A stretch of DNA of 64,000 nt, from NCBI RefSeq assembly GCF_039545055.1, contig NZ_BAABRP010000010.1, forward strand, positions 53,636-117,635, in the 5' to 3' direction. Both the position numbers and the translations under genes were made by a program. How positions within the stretch are numbered: position 1 is the first letter of the stretch; the number at the start of each line of letters is the position of its first letter. Below, one piece after another: positions 38,599 through 51,251 of this stretch. The notes beneath the pieces are model-generated. The model was given only the letters and a program-made list of their open reading frames with translations, had not been told where the DNA came from and did no database searches. Source of the DNA: Deinococcus carri (GTDB taxonomy: Bacteria; Deinococcota; Deinococci; Deinococcales; Deinococcaceae).

Positions 38599-41382
38599 AT
38601 GTTGCGCACGCTCGGCCAGCTCTCGGCGGGCGGGGGGCACTTCACGCGGCCCCAGGGCCTGCTGCTGCTGGCCTACCTCGCGCTGGAGGGCACCCGGCCC
38701 CGGCAGGAGCTGCGGGCGCTGTTCTGGCCGGGCCATCCGGAGGCCGCCGCGCACCTGAGGGTCACGCTGGCACGCCTCAAGCAGGGGCTGCCCGGGGCGA
38801 TCCTCACCCAGGGCGAGACGGTCGCCACGACCGTCGTGGCCGACGCCGCCCTGCTGCTGCGCGCGCACGAGCGCGGCGACCACCCCGCCGTGGTGGAGCA
38901 GTTCACCGGCGCGTTTCTCGACGGCGTGGCCCTGCCGCTGCTGGGGGCCGCGCTGGAGGAATGGGTCTTCGCCACCCGCGAGGCCATCGGGTCGTGTGTC
39001 CGGGAGGCCCTGCTGCATCTCGCGGCGCGCGAAGCCGGGCGCGGCGCGTTCGGGGAGGCGGCGCGGCTCGCCCACCGGGCCTACGTGCTGCGGGGTGCCC
39101 CCGAGCCGACCCTGCCGGAGTTGCAGCGCCTGCACGATCTGCTGCTGGCCGCGGACCATCCGGCCGCGCGCGACGTGCGGGCCGAGACGCGCGGCTTCGA
39201 CGTGCCCCTGGCCCCCACGGCCCTGGCGGCGCGGCAGGTGTGGCAGGCACCGCGCGCCCCGCCCGCCGCGCACCTGCCCGCGCGGCCCACGCCCGTGGTA
39301 GGCCGTGAGGCGGAACGCGAACGGGTGCTCGCCCTGCTGCGGGAGGCCCCGGAACGCTGCATCGTCCTGACGGGACCAGGCGGCATCGGCAAGACGCACC
39401 TCGCGCTGGACCTCGCGCACGAGCTGGGGGTGGACGCGCGCCTGGTGGACCTCGCCCGCGCACACACCTCCGGTGACGCCACCGGGCGCGTGGACGCGGC
39501 GCTCGCGCCCCCCGGCCAGCCGGAGCTGCTGCTGCTCGACAACCTGGAGGATCTGGAGGACCCGGCCGCGCTCGTGGCCGCGCTGCTGGCCCGCGACCCG
39601 CGGTGGCGGCTGCTCGTCACGTCGCGCTCGCGCCTGGCCGGGCCGTCCGTGCACGAGGTGCATCTGGAGGGGCTGGACCATCGGCACCCCCGCGCCGGTG
39701 GGCTGACGGACGCCGCGACGCTGTTCATGCGCCGCGCGCGCTGGTCGCGCTCGGCCCCCGCGCCGGACCCCGCCGGGGTCGAGCGGATCGTGCGGCTGTT
39801 GCACGGCCACCCCCTCGCCGTGGAACTTGCGGCCGGCTGGAGCGCGGCCCTGCCGGCCGGGGACCTGGCCGAGGCCCTCGCGGGCGACCTGCGGCTTCTC
39901 GACGAGCACGCGCCGCCGGGCACCACGACGCCCCGCGTGGTCTTCTCGCGCTCCTGGGCGCGGCTCCCGCCCGTGTTGCAGGGTGCCCTCGCGGGCCTGG
40001 CCCCTTTCGAGGGAGGGTTCGGGCGCGAGGCGGCGGCGGAGGTCTGCGGCACGACCCTCGCGCAGCTCGCCGCGCTCTGCGACCGGGCGCTGCTGCGCGG
40101 GGTGGGCGCGGGACGCTTCGACTTCCACCCGCTGCTGGGCACCTACGCCCGCGAGGCGCTGGAGGCGGACGGCCCCCGCTGGCAGGAGGTGCGCGAACGT
40201 CACCGCCGGCACTTCATGCACGGGCTGGCGGCGCGGACGCTGGGCGAGGCGGACTTCGGCAATGCCCGCGCGGCCTGGCAGGCCACGTGTGAGGCGGCGG
40301 ACACGGGCGGGCTGCGCGAGGCCTCGCCCGGCCTGCGTTTCCTGGCCGGGCGTGCCCGCCGCCTGGCCGAGGGCGCGGACCTGCTGCGCCGGGCGCTGGA
40401 GGTGGCCGGCGCGGCGGACGACCGGGAGGCCCTGGGGGAACTCGGCACCGACCTCGCGTGGCTGCACCTGCAACTGGGCCACCTGGACGCGGCGCTCGGA
40501 CTGGCCCGGGCGGGTGCGGGGGCAGGCGGGCCGGTGCGGCCGCGCGCGCTGCACGTCCTCGCCGCGGTGTTGCAGGCGCTGGGCCGCCCGCAGGAGGCCC
40601 GCGACCACTGGCAGGTGCTGCTCGACCTCGCCCGCACGAACGGCGACGAGGCCCTGCGGCTGCGTACCCTGGAAAGCCTCGCCATTCTGGACGAGCAGCT
40701 CGGCCAGCCCGGCGCGGCGGAACGGGCGTACCTGGAGGTGCTCGCAAGGCGGCGTCAGACCCGGGGGCCGGGCCTCGCGCGCGCCCTGCTGAACTACGGG
40801 GCACTGCTCTCGAACCTGGACCGGCTGCCGGAGGCGCGCCGCATCCTGGACGAGGGCTGCCGGTGGGCGCGGGACGAGGAGCCTTCACTGCTGCCCTGGC
40901 TCCTCACCGCCCTCTCGGAGGTCGCGCGCAAGCAGGGCGAGGTGCGGGAGGCGCTGGCGTGGTGCGCGTCCGCGCTTGACCTGGCCGGCAGCGACGCGCC
41001 GCCCGCGCTGCACGGCCTACTGCTGGACGTGCGCGCCCGTGCCCACCTGGCGGGCGGTGCCCTGCCCGCCGCGGCCCGCGACGCCTGGCAGAGCCTCGAC
41101 GAGAGCTGGCGCACGGGTGCCCTGGGCGAGACCCTCGACCGCCTGGCGCTGGCGGCGTCCGTGCTCGCGCAGGCGGGCGAGACGCAGCAGGCTCGGCACC
41201 TGCGGTCGCGGCTGCTGCGTGAGCCGGCCTTGCCCCACTGGACGCGGGCGACGCTGGAGCGCGAGCTGGGCGAGGCCGCCCCCACACCGGACGAGGCCGG
41301 CACCGTGGGGGACGTGGGCACCCTGGTCGTCGAGGCCCTGCACCAGCTCTCCGCCTGGACAGGGCACCTCGCGCCGTCCTAG
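38599..41382 (+). CDS. BTAD / NB-ARC ATPase / TPR transcriptional regulator (SARP-like)
   Basis: The 927-residue protein starts with a wHTH-BTAD pair as in SARP regulators (LLLLAYLALEGTRPRQELRA, then bacterial activator helices to about 190). An AAA/NB-ARC module follows, with Walker A GPGGIGKTH near residue 258, Walker B LLLLDNLEDL near 315 and a VFSRSWARLPP winged-helix-type segment near 450. The rest is TPR-like helices (about 560-900). No C-terminal LuxR domain is present. Such proteins switch on linked genes when a ligand and ATP are bound; the divergent operon at 35960-38461 is the obvious target. Its TAG lies in a 14-base direct repeat flanking repeat family 1. Confidence 0.85.
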   Translation: MLRTLGQLSAGGGHFTRPQGLLLLAYLALEGTRPRQELRALFWPGHPEAAAHLRVTLARLKQGLPGAILTQGETVATTVVADAALLLRAHERGDHPAVVEQFTGAFLDGVALPLLGAALEEWVFATREAIGSCVREALLHLAAREAGRGAFGEAARLAHRAYVLRGAPEPTLPELQRLHDLLLAADHPAARDVRAETRGFDVPLAPTALAARQVWQAPRAPPAAHLPARPTPVVGREAERERVLALLREAPERCIVLTGPGGIGKTHLALDLAHELGVDARLVDLARAHTSGDATGRVDAALAPPGQPELLLLDNLEDLEDPAALVAALLARDPRWRLLVTSRSRLAGPSVHEVHLEGLDHRHPRAGGLTDAATLFMRRARWSRSAPAPDPAGVERIVRLLHGHPLAVELAAGWSAALPAGDLAEALAGDLRLLDEHAPPGTTTPRVVFSRSWARLPPVLQGALAGLAPFEGGFGREAAAEVCGTTLAQLAALCDRALLRGVGAGRFDFHPLLGTYAREALEADGPRWQEVRERHRRHFMHGLAARTLGEADFGNARAAWQATCEAADTGGLREASPGLRFLAGRARRLAEGADLLRRALEVAGAADDREALGELGTDLAWLHLQLGHLDAALGLARAGAGAGGPVRPRALHVLAAVLQALGRPQEARDHWQVLLDLARTNGDEALRLRTLESLAILDEQLGQPGAAERAYLEVLARRRQTRGPGLARALLNYGALLSNLDRLPEARRILDEGCRWARDEEPSLLPWLLTALSEVARKQGEVREALAWCASALDLAGSDAPPALHGLLLDVRARAHLAGGALPAAARDAWQSLDESWRTGALGETLDRLALAASVLAQAGETQQARHLRSRLLREPALPHWTRATLERELGEAAPTPDEAGTVGDVGTLVVEALHQLSAWTGHLAPS

Positions 41383-41510
41383 GGCGGGGCGCAGAAAGGT
41401 TGCCGCCTTTTGGCAACCTTTCCGAGCGAAGCGAGCAGCGCAAAAAGGGCGGCGCGCAGTGGAGTGGACGCCCAGGACGCGCGGCAACGCAACGGAGCGC
41501 CGTCCTAGGG
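41371..41510. repeat. Interspersed repeat, family 1, copy B, with flanking direct repeats
   Basis: GCGCCGTCCTAGGG occurs at 41371-41384 and again at 41497-41510. Between them lies a perfect 11-base inverted repeat (GAAAGGTTGCC at 41394-41404, GGCAACCTTTC at 41412-41422) and the block CGAAGCGAGCAGCGCAAAAA shared with 4861-4881. The left direct repeat supplies the stop codon of the BTAD regulator gene. Confidence 0.75.
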
Positions 41511-41521
41511 ACGCGGTGGCC

Positions 41522-41785
41522 TCAGCCGCCTGCGCTGTGGCTATCGGGTTCCGGGACGACGTGCGGGGGCAGGGTCGGCGGTTCCTGCCAGGAGGACAGG
41601 CGCACGTCGAAGTGCTCGCTGACCCCCCGGCCGCCCCCGGAGGCCAGCGTGACGCTGCCGGACGTGCGTTTGCTCACGGTCAGGCGGCCCGAGGAGAGGG
41701 GCAGGGTGAACTCGGTGTCGTCCGGCAGGTCGAGGGACCGCAACAGGTCGTGCAGGGCCAGGAGTTTCTGCTCAAGCTCGTCCAT
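41522..41785 (-). CDS. Small protein of unknown function
   Basis: The 87-residue protein is acidic at its start (MDELEQKLLALHDLLRSLDL), has a short beta-type middle (EFTLPLSSGRLTVSKRTSGS) and a Pro-rich end. It has no signal or membrane helix. ATG 41785 has ACGGAGG 6 bases upstream, which speaks for a real gene. It is convergent with the BTAD regulator. I do not recognise the family. Confidence 0.6.
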   Translation of the reverse strand: MDELEQKLLALHDLLRSLDLPDDTEFTLPLSSGRLTVSKRTSGSVTLASGGGRGVSEHFDVRLSSWQEPPTLPPHVVPEPDSHSAGG

Positions 41786-42005
41786 AACGCGCCTCCGTTT
41801 CGTGGCGTGGTGAACCCCGTCCTCACGAGCGTACCCGAAATTGCCCCGGCGGGTCAGGAGGATACGGGCGGAATGGGCCCCCGGAAGTGCCGCTGGAATG
41901 TTCGCGGGTCATGGCGGGGAAGTGGCCGTCCGCGTTTCCCCTCCCACCCCCAGTTTCCCTGAATCTGATTCCTATCTGACTCTTGCTAAAGCTCCTGTGA
42001 GCACT

Positions 42006-42011
42006 TACACT
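42006..42011 (+). promoter_or_regulatory. -10 box (TACACT) of the small membrane protein gene
   Basis: TTGCTA at 41983-41988 and TACACT at 42006-42011 are 17 bases apart. Transcription would begin a few bases before the ATG at 42024, which argues against the GTG start at 41997. Confidence 0.5.
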
Positions 42012-42023
42012 CCGGGAACACCG

Positions 42024-42194
42024 ATGGGGTACTTTCTCTACCTGCTGGCGACCTGGGGCGTCCTGAACGCCGCGTTTCTCCTGGTGCTGGGCCTGGCCGC
42101 GCTCCTGCGCCGTCATGAGGCCGTGCCCGCCGAGGAGGAGGACCTGCCATTCCCGTTTCCGGAGGACGGCCAGCTTCCGGCACGCCTGCACTGA
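42024..42194 (+). CDS. Small single-helix membrane protein
   Basis: The 56-residue protein has one long hydrophobic helix (LLATWGVLNAAFLLVLGLAA) and an acidic tail (PAEEEDLPFPFPEDG). The promoter places the start at ATG 42024; GTG 41997 would add nine residues. A rho-independent terminator follows at 42332-42360. The family is not recognised. Confidence 0.6.
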   Translation: MGYFLYLLATWGVLNAAFLLVLGLAALLRRHEAVPAEEEDLPFPFPEDGQLPARLH

Positions 42195-42331
42195 GCGGCC
42201 CACACAGTCCGGGCGGCAGCGACCGCGAGGGATGAAGGAACAGTCAGGCCGTCCCCATGTGCGCCCCGGCGTTGCCCCTTACCCTGAAGACGTTCAACAA
42301 TTCAACCCGGCCGGGTGAAGTCGGGAAGACC

Positions 42332-42360
42332 GCTCCCGGAGCGAGGCCCGGGGGCTTTTT
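42332..42360 (+). terminator. Rho-independent terminator
   Basis: An 8-pair stem (GCTCCCGG with CCGGGGGC, one G-T pair) is followed by TTTTT. It ends transcription of the small membrane protein gene. Confidence 0.75.
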
Positions 42361-42392
42361 CTGTGGGGGGGCTGCGGCGCTCCCGCTTGCGC

Positions 42393-42398
42393 TACCCT
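42393..42398 (+). promoter_or_regulatory. -10 box (TACCCT) of trmH
   Basis: TACCCT lies 10 bases before the GTG at 42409, and no ribosome site is present, so the mRNA is probably leaderless or nearly so. Confidence 0.4.
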
Positions 42399-42408
42399 GG
42401 CCTCCGAC

Positions 42409-43059
<651 letters not shown>

Positions 43060-43197
43060 GGCGGCCCCCCGTTGCGTTCTGTATGTTCTGTGCTTCCCCT
43101 CCTGCCGGATGAGGCGGGTAGACTGCGGGGTGACTGCTTCCGCCTGCGCCGCCCCTGACCGGGGCCTGGCCGCAGGGCGGGGGCGCGAAGGGGTGCT

Positions 43198-43995
<798 letters not shown>

Positions 43996-44009
43996 GGGTT
44001 CCTGTTTGT

Positions 44010-44042
44010 GGGGCCGTCTTCCGCGTGGAGGCGGCCCCTTTG
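44010..44042 (+). terminator. Rho-independent terminator after the TerC gene
   Basis: GGGGCCG (44010-44016) pairs with CGGCCCC (44032-44038) and is followed by TTT. It lies 15 bases after the stop. Confidence 0.75.
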
Positions 44043-44071
44043 CCGTGAACCTCGGGGCGGCGGGTGGGCGG

Positions 44072-44077
44072 TACAGT
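44072..44077 (+). promoter_or_regulatory. Leaderless -10 box (TACAGT) of apgM
   Basis: TACAGT ends 7 bases before the ATG at 44085, where no ribosome site is present; this fixes the start over a longer frame. Confidence 0.5.
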
Positions 44078-44084
44078 AGGACTT

Positions 44085-45311
<1,227 letters not shown>

Positions 45312-45341
45312 GGGAGCAGGCGTTAGGGATTAGGAAAGAGG

Positions 45342-45367
45342 GGGGAGGGTCCGGTTGGGCCTTCCCC
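45342..45367 (+). terminator. Possible terminator hairpin after apgM
   Basis: GGGGAGGGTCC pairs with GGGCCTTCCCC over 11 positions with two G-T pairs. There is no T-run. A GTTAGGGATTAGG word repeat precedes it at 45322-45334, similar to that between groES and groEL. Confidence 0.4.
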
Positions 45368-45399
45368 TCAGTGTTGTTCGCTGTTGCGGAGAAATGGTT

Positions 45400-45711
45400 A
45401 TGCTCAAGGCTGATATTGAAGCCTTCGTGAACACTCAGCAAGTCAGGGCGACGGAAGATGGAGAAGCTCTTCTGTCACGTGATGACGCCCTCAACCTTCT
45501 GAAGATTATTCTGCAATCAGAGAGCCCCAGGCCTGCCTATGTCGATATTTATTCTGAGAATGCGGACGGCAAACTGCATTTTGAAGAAGACCTGACGATG
45601 CGCGACTTTCTAGAAGAATCTCTAAGCTCTAAACAGTATTGGGAAAATATCCTGAACTATCTTGGAGAAACAGACCCGGAAAGTTATGTCTCGCTTTGCG
45701 ACTTTTCTTGA
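45400..45711 (+). CDS. AT-rich acidic orphan protein
   Basis: The 103-residue protein is strongly acidic (22 Asp/Glu against 8 Lys/Arg). It starts with helix-forming MLKADIEAFVNTQQVRATED and later has the strand PAYVDIYSENADGKLHF. Base composition is far more AT-rich than all neighbours, and codons such as ATT, GAA, TCT and TTT are common, which points to transfer from another genome. GGAG lies 8 bases before ATG 45400; ATG 45394 is possible. It resembles small immunity or DNA-mimic proteins only in size and charge. The family is unknown. Confidence 0.75.
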   Translation: MLKADIEAFVNTQQVRATEDGEALLSRDDALNLLKIILQSESPRPAYVDIYSENADGKLHFEEDLTMRDFLEESLSSKQYWENILNYLGETDPESYVSLCDFS

Positions 45712-45723
45712 AAACAGCGGGGC

Positions 45724-45752
45724 GTGCCGCTTCCTTTTTCTGCAAGCGGCAC
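45724..45752. terminator. Hairpin between the orphan gene and groEL
   Basis: GTGCCGCTT (45724-45732) pairs perfectly with AAGCGGCAC (45744-45752), with CCTTTTTCTGC in the loop. It follows the orphan gene's stop by 12 bases. Confidence 0.5.
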
Positions 45753-45763
45753 GAGAGCAACGA

Positions 45764-45826
45764 AAGGAGCCGAGGCACCCGGCCCCGGCTCCTTCCTGCT
45801 GAAAGCTGCTCGCTGACAGCTTTTTG
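45764..45826. terminator. Pair of terminator hairpins at the groEL 3' end
   Basis: AAGGAGCCG (45764-45772) pairs with CGGCTCCTT (45786-45794). AAAGCTG (45802-45808) pairs with CAGCTTT (45817-45823), followed by more T on the plus strand. Together they separate the convergent orphan gene and groEL; the second has the GCTGACAGCT word form. Confidence 0.6.
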
Positions 45827-45831
45827 CTTGT

Positions 45832-47584
<1,753 letters not shown>

Positions 47585-47872
47585 TCACTCAACGATGGCG
47601 AGGATGTCGCGCTCGTTCAGCAGGCTGTAGTTCTTGCCGTCGAGGCTGACTTCGGTGCCGCCGTACTTGGCGAAGTACACGGTGTCGCCTTCCTGGACAT
47701 CCAGCGGGACGCGCGTGCCGTTGTCGAGCAGCTTGCCGTTGCCGACGGCGATGACCTTGCCGCGCTGGCTCTTTTCCTTGGCGGTGTCGGGGACGTACAG
47801 GCCCCCGGCGGTCTTCTGCTCGGTTTCTTCGATGATCTCAACGAGAACGCGGTCGCCCAAAGGTTTCAGCAT
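47585..47872 (-). CDS. groES: Co-chaperonin GroES
   Basis: The 95-residue heptameric lid of GroEL begins [16 protein letters not shown] and has the mobile-loop region [18 protein letters not shown] and the roof/IVG end. AGGAGG lies 7 bases upstream of the ATG. It is the first gene of the groES-groEL operon, read from the promoter at 47955-47984. No CIRCE element is seen upstream. Confidence 0.99.
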   Translation of the reverse strand: MLKPLGDRVLVEIIEETEQKTAGGLYVPDTAKEKSQRGKVIAVGNGKLLDNGTRVPLDVQEGDTVYFAKYGGTEVSLDGKNYSLLNERDILAIVE

Positions 47873-47954
47873 GGGTGTCCCTCCTGTGAAGTGAAGTGTG
47901 AGAGTGGCGGCGGACTGCCGGGCAATCCAGCAGCTTTTTGCCGTTCCAGACGGA

Positions 47955-47984
47955 ATACTAGTCCTTCCGCAACAGAAATGTCAA
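47955..47984 (-). promoter_or_regulatory. Promoter of groES-groEL
   Basis: On the minus strand a perfect TTGACA -35 (47979-47984) is 18 bases from TAGTAT (47955-47960). The leader to groES is about 75 bases. It is the strongest vegetative-type promoter in the window. Confidence 0.75.
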
Positions 47985-48072
47985 CCGCCATAGTCTGGGA
48001 ATCTGAGTCTTATACGCTCAAGGCCCACCAGCACGCTGCTTTTGGGGGCGGGGGTTGCAGGTTATAGCTCTA

Positions 48073-48084
48073 ACATATATATGT
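48073..48084. promoter_or_regulatory. AT palindrome (ACATATATATGT) in the GGDEF gene promoter
   Basis: This 12-base perfect palindrome overlaps a TATATG -10 that is 17 bases from TTGCAG. It is the most AT-rich site nearby and could be the binding site of the ribbon-helix-helix domain encoded just downstream. Confidence 0.4.
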
Positions 48085-48144
48085 AAAGGGCAAATACATG
48101 CTGCTTCGCCTGATGCCTTTCTGATCTCAGAAGGAGGAGAACCT

Positions 48145-48750
<606 letters not shown>

Positions 48751-48767
48751 GGGGGGATGTAGGTCGT

Positions 48768-48827
48768 GGGTTGTGGGATGTGGGAAAAGATGTGACCCCA
48801 CAACCTACAGCCCACATCCCACAACCC
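48768..48827. repeat. Inverted repeat of GTGGGATG-type words overlapping a start codon
   Basis: GGGTTGTGGGATGTGGG (48768-48784) and CCCACATCCCACAACCC (48811-48827) are perfect 17-base complements. The loop holds the likely GTG start of the deaminase gene (48792), so the right arm is translated as AHIPQP. Confidence 0.85.
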
Positions 48828-49439
48828 TGGCTCGCCGCCCTCGCCCAGGCCTGGGAAGCCTATCTGCACGGCTCCTATCCCATTGGGGCCGTCGTGGTGG
48901 ATGCGGCGGGGGAAGTTATCGCGCGGGGGCGCAACCGGCTGGGGGAAGCGCGTGGGGCGGAAGGGGGCGTCATCAGTGGGCATGACCTGGCGCACGCGGA
49001 AATCAACGCGCTGCTGAATCTGGCCGCCACACCACGCCCAGAGTGCTACGGCTGGACGGTGCTGACCACCGTCGAACCCTGCCCGCAGTGTGCGGGGGCC
49101 ATCGCCATGAGCGGGCTGCGGGCCGTCGAGTACGCCGCGCCCGACCCGTGGGGGGGCTGCACCCGCCTCCTGACCGACGACCCCTACGTCTCGCGCAAGG
49201 GCATCCGGGTAGGGCGCGCGCCGGAAAGCGTGGGGCGGGCGGCGCTGCGGCTGGCGCTGGTGGGCTTTCTGGAGGAGGGGTACAGCGGCCTGGACCGGTT
49301 CCTGCAAGCCTTTCACGAGTACGGGGAAGACCTGGCCGCCGCCCGTGAATTGCACGACCGGGGCACCCTGCGCGACTTGCGTTCGCGTGGGGCAGCTCTG
49401 GCCGAAGTCCTGGATGTGCTGGACGGAGGAGCCGCATGA
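48792..49439 (+). CDS. Cytidine/deoxycytidylate-type deaminase
   Basis: The 215-residue zinc deaminase has the motifs DLAHAEINALL (HAE: zinc ligand and proton shuttle) and TVEPCPQCAGAIAMSG (PCxxC). It resembles the TadA/guanine-deaminase type, with a C-terminal extension of about 90 residues (GFLEEGYSGLDRFLQAFHEY). The substrate base or nucleotide is unknown. The start is uncertain: GTG 48792 lies in a hairpin loop; GTG 48780 and TTG 48771 are in the left arm. It overlaps the NUDIX-methyltransferase gene by 4 bases (ATGA), suggesting a linked task in nucleotide clean-up. Confidence 0.85.
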   Translation: MTPQPTAHIPQPWLAALAQAWEAYLHGSYPIGAVVVDAAGEVIARGRNRLGEARGAEGGVISGHDLAHAEINALLNLAATPRPECYGWTVLTTVEPCPQCAGAIAMSGLRAVEYAAPDPWGGCTRLLTDDPYVSRKGIRVGRAPESVGRAALRLALVGFLEEGYSGLDRFLQAFHEYGEDLAAARELHDRGTLRDLRSRGAALAEVLDVLDGGAA

Positions 49440-50407
49440 CCCACACCACCCCCACGACCTTTCTGAACCTCTCGCCGTCGCCCGAACGCACGGGGCGCGC
49501 CTGCGTCTGGGTCGAGCATCAGGGCCGGGTGCTGATGGTGGGCCTGGAATGGGGCGGCTGGACCCTGCCGGGCGGCGGCATCCATCCCGGCGAGACGGGC
49601 GAGGAAGCCGCCGTGCGCGAGGCCTGGGAGGAAGTCGGCGCGCGGGTGGAGGTGACGGGCGACCCCTGGACCCTGCGCGGCTCGTCCGGCGTGGAGTCCG
49701 CGTGTTACCCCGCCCGCCTGCTGTCGCTGCACCCCAGCCCCGAAGGCCGCCCGGTCGCCTGGGTCAACCCGCGCGCCCTCCCCTGGGCCGATGACCCGCA
49801 ACTGCGGCAGGTCCTGGGGACGAGAGGGGAGACGCCCCCCGCGCTGGCCCTGCCGGAGCGGGTGCGGCTGGCCCTCACCCAGGCGGCGCAGCTGGGCTTT
49901 GACCGCACGAGCAGCCTGGAAACGGGGCGACTGCTGCGTGTGCTGGCCGCCACGCGCCCCGGCGGACGCCTCGCGGAACTGGGCAGCGGGACGGGGGCAG
50001 GCGCGGCTTGGCTGCTGGCGGGAATGGACGCCGCCGCCTATCTGCTCACGGTGGAGGAGGACGCCAGACGCGCCCGGAGCGCCCGCCGTGTGCTGGCCGG
50101 GGACGGGCGGGCGGAGGTGCTCCACGGCGACTGGCGGGAGGTGCTGACGCGCGGCCCCTTCGACCTGCTCTTCAGCGACTGCGCGCCCGCCAAGCGCGAG
50201 ACGGAGAGCCTCGACCTGCTGGTAGATGCCCTGCGCCCCGGCGGCCTGCTGGTGTTGGACAACTTCAGCCCGCCCGGCCGGTTGCCCGAGGCCCTGCACG
50301 CGGGCGATCCCGAGCGTGAGGCGCTGTGGGCACACCCCGCCCTGACCTGCACCGAGGTGGCCGTGAGCGCGGCTGAGCGAGTAATTCTGGCCGCGAGGAC
50401 CGGATGA
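49436..50407 (+). CDS. NUDIX hydrolase - SAM methyltransferase fusion
   Basis: The 323-residue protein has two domains. Residues about 18-135 are a NUDIX fold with a complete box, [23 protein letters not shown], split as GIHPGE then REAWEEVG. Residues about 165-320 are a class I methyltransferase of the O-methyltransferase type, with [15 protein letters not shown] as motif I and [12 protein letters not shown] plus [14 protein letters not shown] as later motifs. Both active sites look intact, so it is a true fusion and not a decayed gene. It overlaps the deaminase by 4 bases. Its TGA is the first triplet of repeat family 2 copy 3. Confidence 0.85.
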   Translation: MTHTTPTTFLNLSPSPERTGRACVWVEHQGRVLMVGLEWGGWTLPGGGIHPGETGEEAAVREAWEEVGARVEVTGDPWTLRGSSGVESACYPARLLSLHPSPEGRPVAWVNPRALPWADDPQLRQVLGTRGETPPALALPERVRLALTQAAQLGFDRTSSLETGRLLRVLAATRPGGRLAELGSGTGAGAAWLLAGMDAAAYLLTVEEDARRARSARRVLAGDGRAEVLHGDWREVLTRGPFDLLFSDCAPAKRETESLDLLVDALRPGGLLVLDNFSPPGRLPEALHAGDPEREALWAHPALTCTEVAVSAAERVILAARTG

Positions 50408-50543
50408 TACGAATTCCGGTTGAACAGTTACAAAGACTGTTCAACCCGAGCGGAGCGAGCAGGAAAGAAACGGTTGCCGGGAAAGGAGTTCTCGAAGCGG
50501 CGCTTTCCCGCTTCGATAACGGATTGGACGGAAACCGTATGAG
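50405..50543. repeat. Interspersed repeat, family 2, copy 3
   Basis: The copy begins TGATACGAATTCCGGTTGAA and ends GGAAACCGTATGAG, so its ends are near-inverted repeats as in copy 2. It holds an inner hairpin (TTGAACAGT ... ACTGTTCAA, at 50420-50443) in place of the 22 kb copy's GGTTTAC stem. It starts at the stop codon of the fusion gene. Confidence 0.75.
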
Positions 50544-50606
50544 GGGGCCTCTGCTCGCTTTCACCGCGCACCGCCTCCCGCGCACCGCGTCCCGCACGGC
50601 CCCCGC

Positions 50607-51251
50607 ATGACCGCCCTCCACCTCACCCTCCTGCGCCACGGCCGCAGCCGCGCCGACGACGAGGGCGTTCACGAGGGCCGCTACGACTCGCCGCTGACGG
50701 CGGTGGGCCGCGCCCAGGCGCAGGCACTCGCGGCCTACTGGCAGGCCCATCCGCCCGGCTTCGAACTGGCCTTCTGTTCCACCCTGGCCCGCGCCCACGA
50801 GACGGCCCGCATCGTCACGGACGCGCTGGGGGTGCCCCTGTACCCCGACGACCTGCTGCGCGAGTGGGACAATGGCCCGCTGGCAGGGCTGCCGCGTGAC
50901 GAGGCGCTGCGCCGCTTTCCCATTCCCGCCTTCCGGCACGACCTCGACGCCTTCACGGCAGCGGGCGGCGAGAGTCAGGCCGCCATCCGGGCGCGGGCAC
51001 TGCTGGCGCTGGAGCGGCTGTGGCAGGTGGGGGGGCAGGCGGGGACCGCGAATCTCCTGGTGGTGTCGCACGGCGGCTTTCTGAACAGCCTGCTGCGAGA
51101 GCTGACGGGAGCACAGCGGGCCTGGTTCCTGTTCGGGGACACCGCATTTGCGACCGTCGAGCTGTCCCGCACCAGCCACACGGCCTGGCTGACCGGCGTC
51201 AACCGGATGCCGCACCTTGCTAGTTCTGCCGCAACAGCGGATAGGGATTGA
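50607..51251 (+). CDS. Histidine phosphatase family protein
   Basis: The 214-residue protein has the histidine-phosphatase signature [13 protein letters not shown] with the phosphorylated His, the [14 protein letters not shown] second-His region and [14 protein letters not shown]. It is phosphoglycerate-mutase-like but without mutase context, so a general phosphatase of sugars or nucleotides. Its 3' end overlaps the convergent M23 gene by 32 bases. The start follows repeat family 2 by 60 bases. Confidence 0.92.
   Translation: MTALHLTLLRHGRSRADDEGVHEGRYDSPLTAVGRAQAQALAAYWQAHPPGFELAFCSTLARAHETARIVTDALGVPLYPDDLLREWDNGPLAGLPRDEALRRFPIPAFRHDLDAFTAAGGESQAAIRARALLALERLWQVGGQAGTANLLVVSHGGFLNSLLRELTGAQRAWFLFGDTAFATVELSRTSHTAWLTGVNRMPHLASSAATADRD

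Noticed and set aside
41841..42023. An N-terminal extension of the small membrane protein gene
   Set aside because: The frame is open upstream, but the promoter at 41983-42011 lies within it, so transcription would start too late to include it.
43060..43197. A yybP-ykoY manganese riboswitch before the TerC gene
   Set aside because: Such switches often precede TerC genes and there are GGGGTGAC and CTGACC pieces plus a hairpin. The leader from the likely -10 is only about 65 bases and the conserved GGGGAGTA element is not intact, so I do not call it.
47873..48000. A CIRCE (HrcA) operator upstream of groES
   Set aside because: No TTAGCACTC-n9-GAGTGCTAA type inverted repeat is present; only an ordinary promoter was found.
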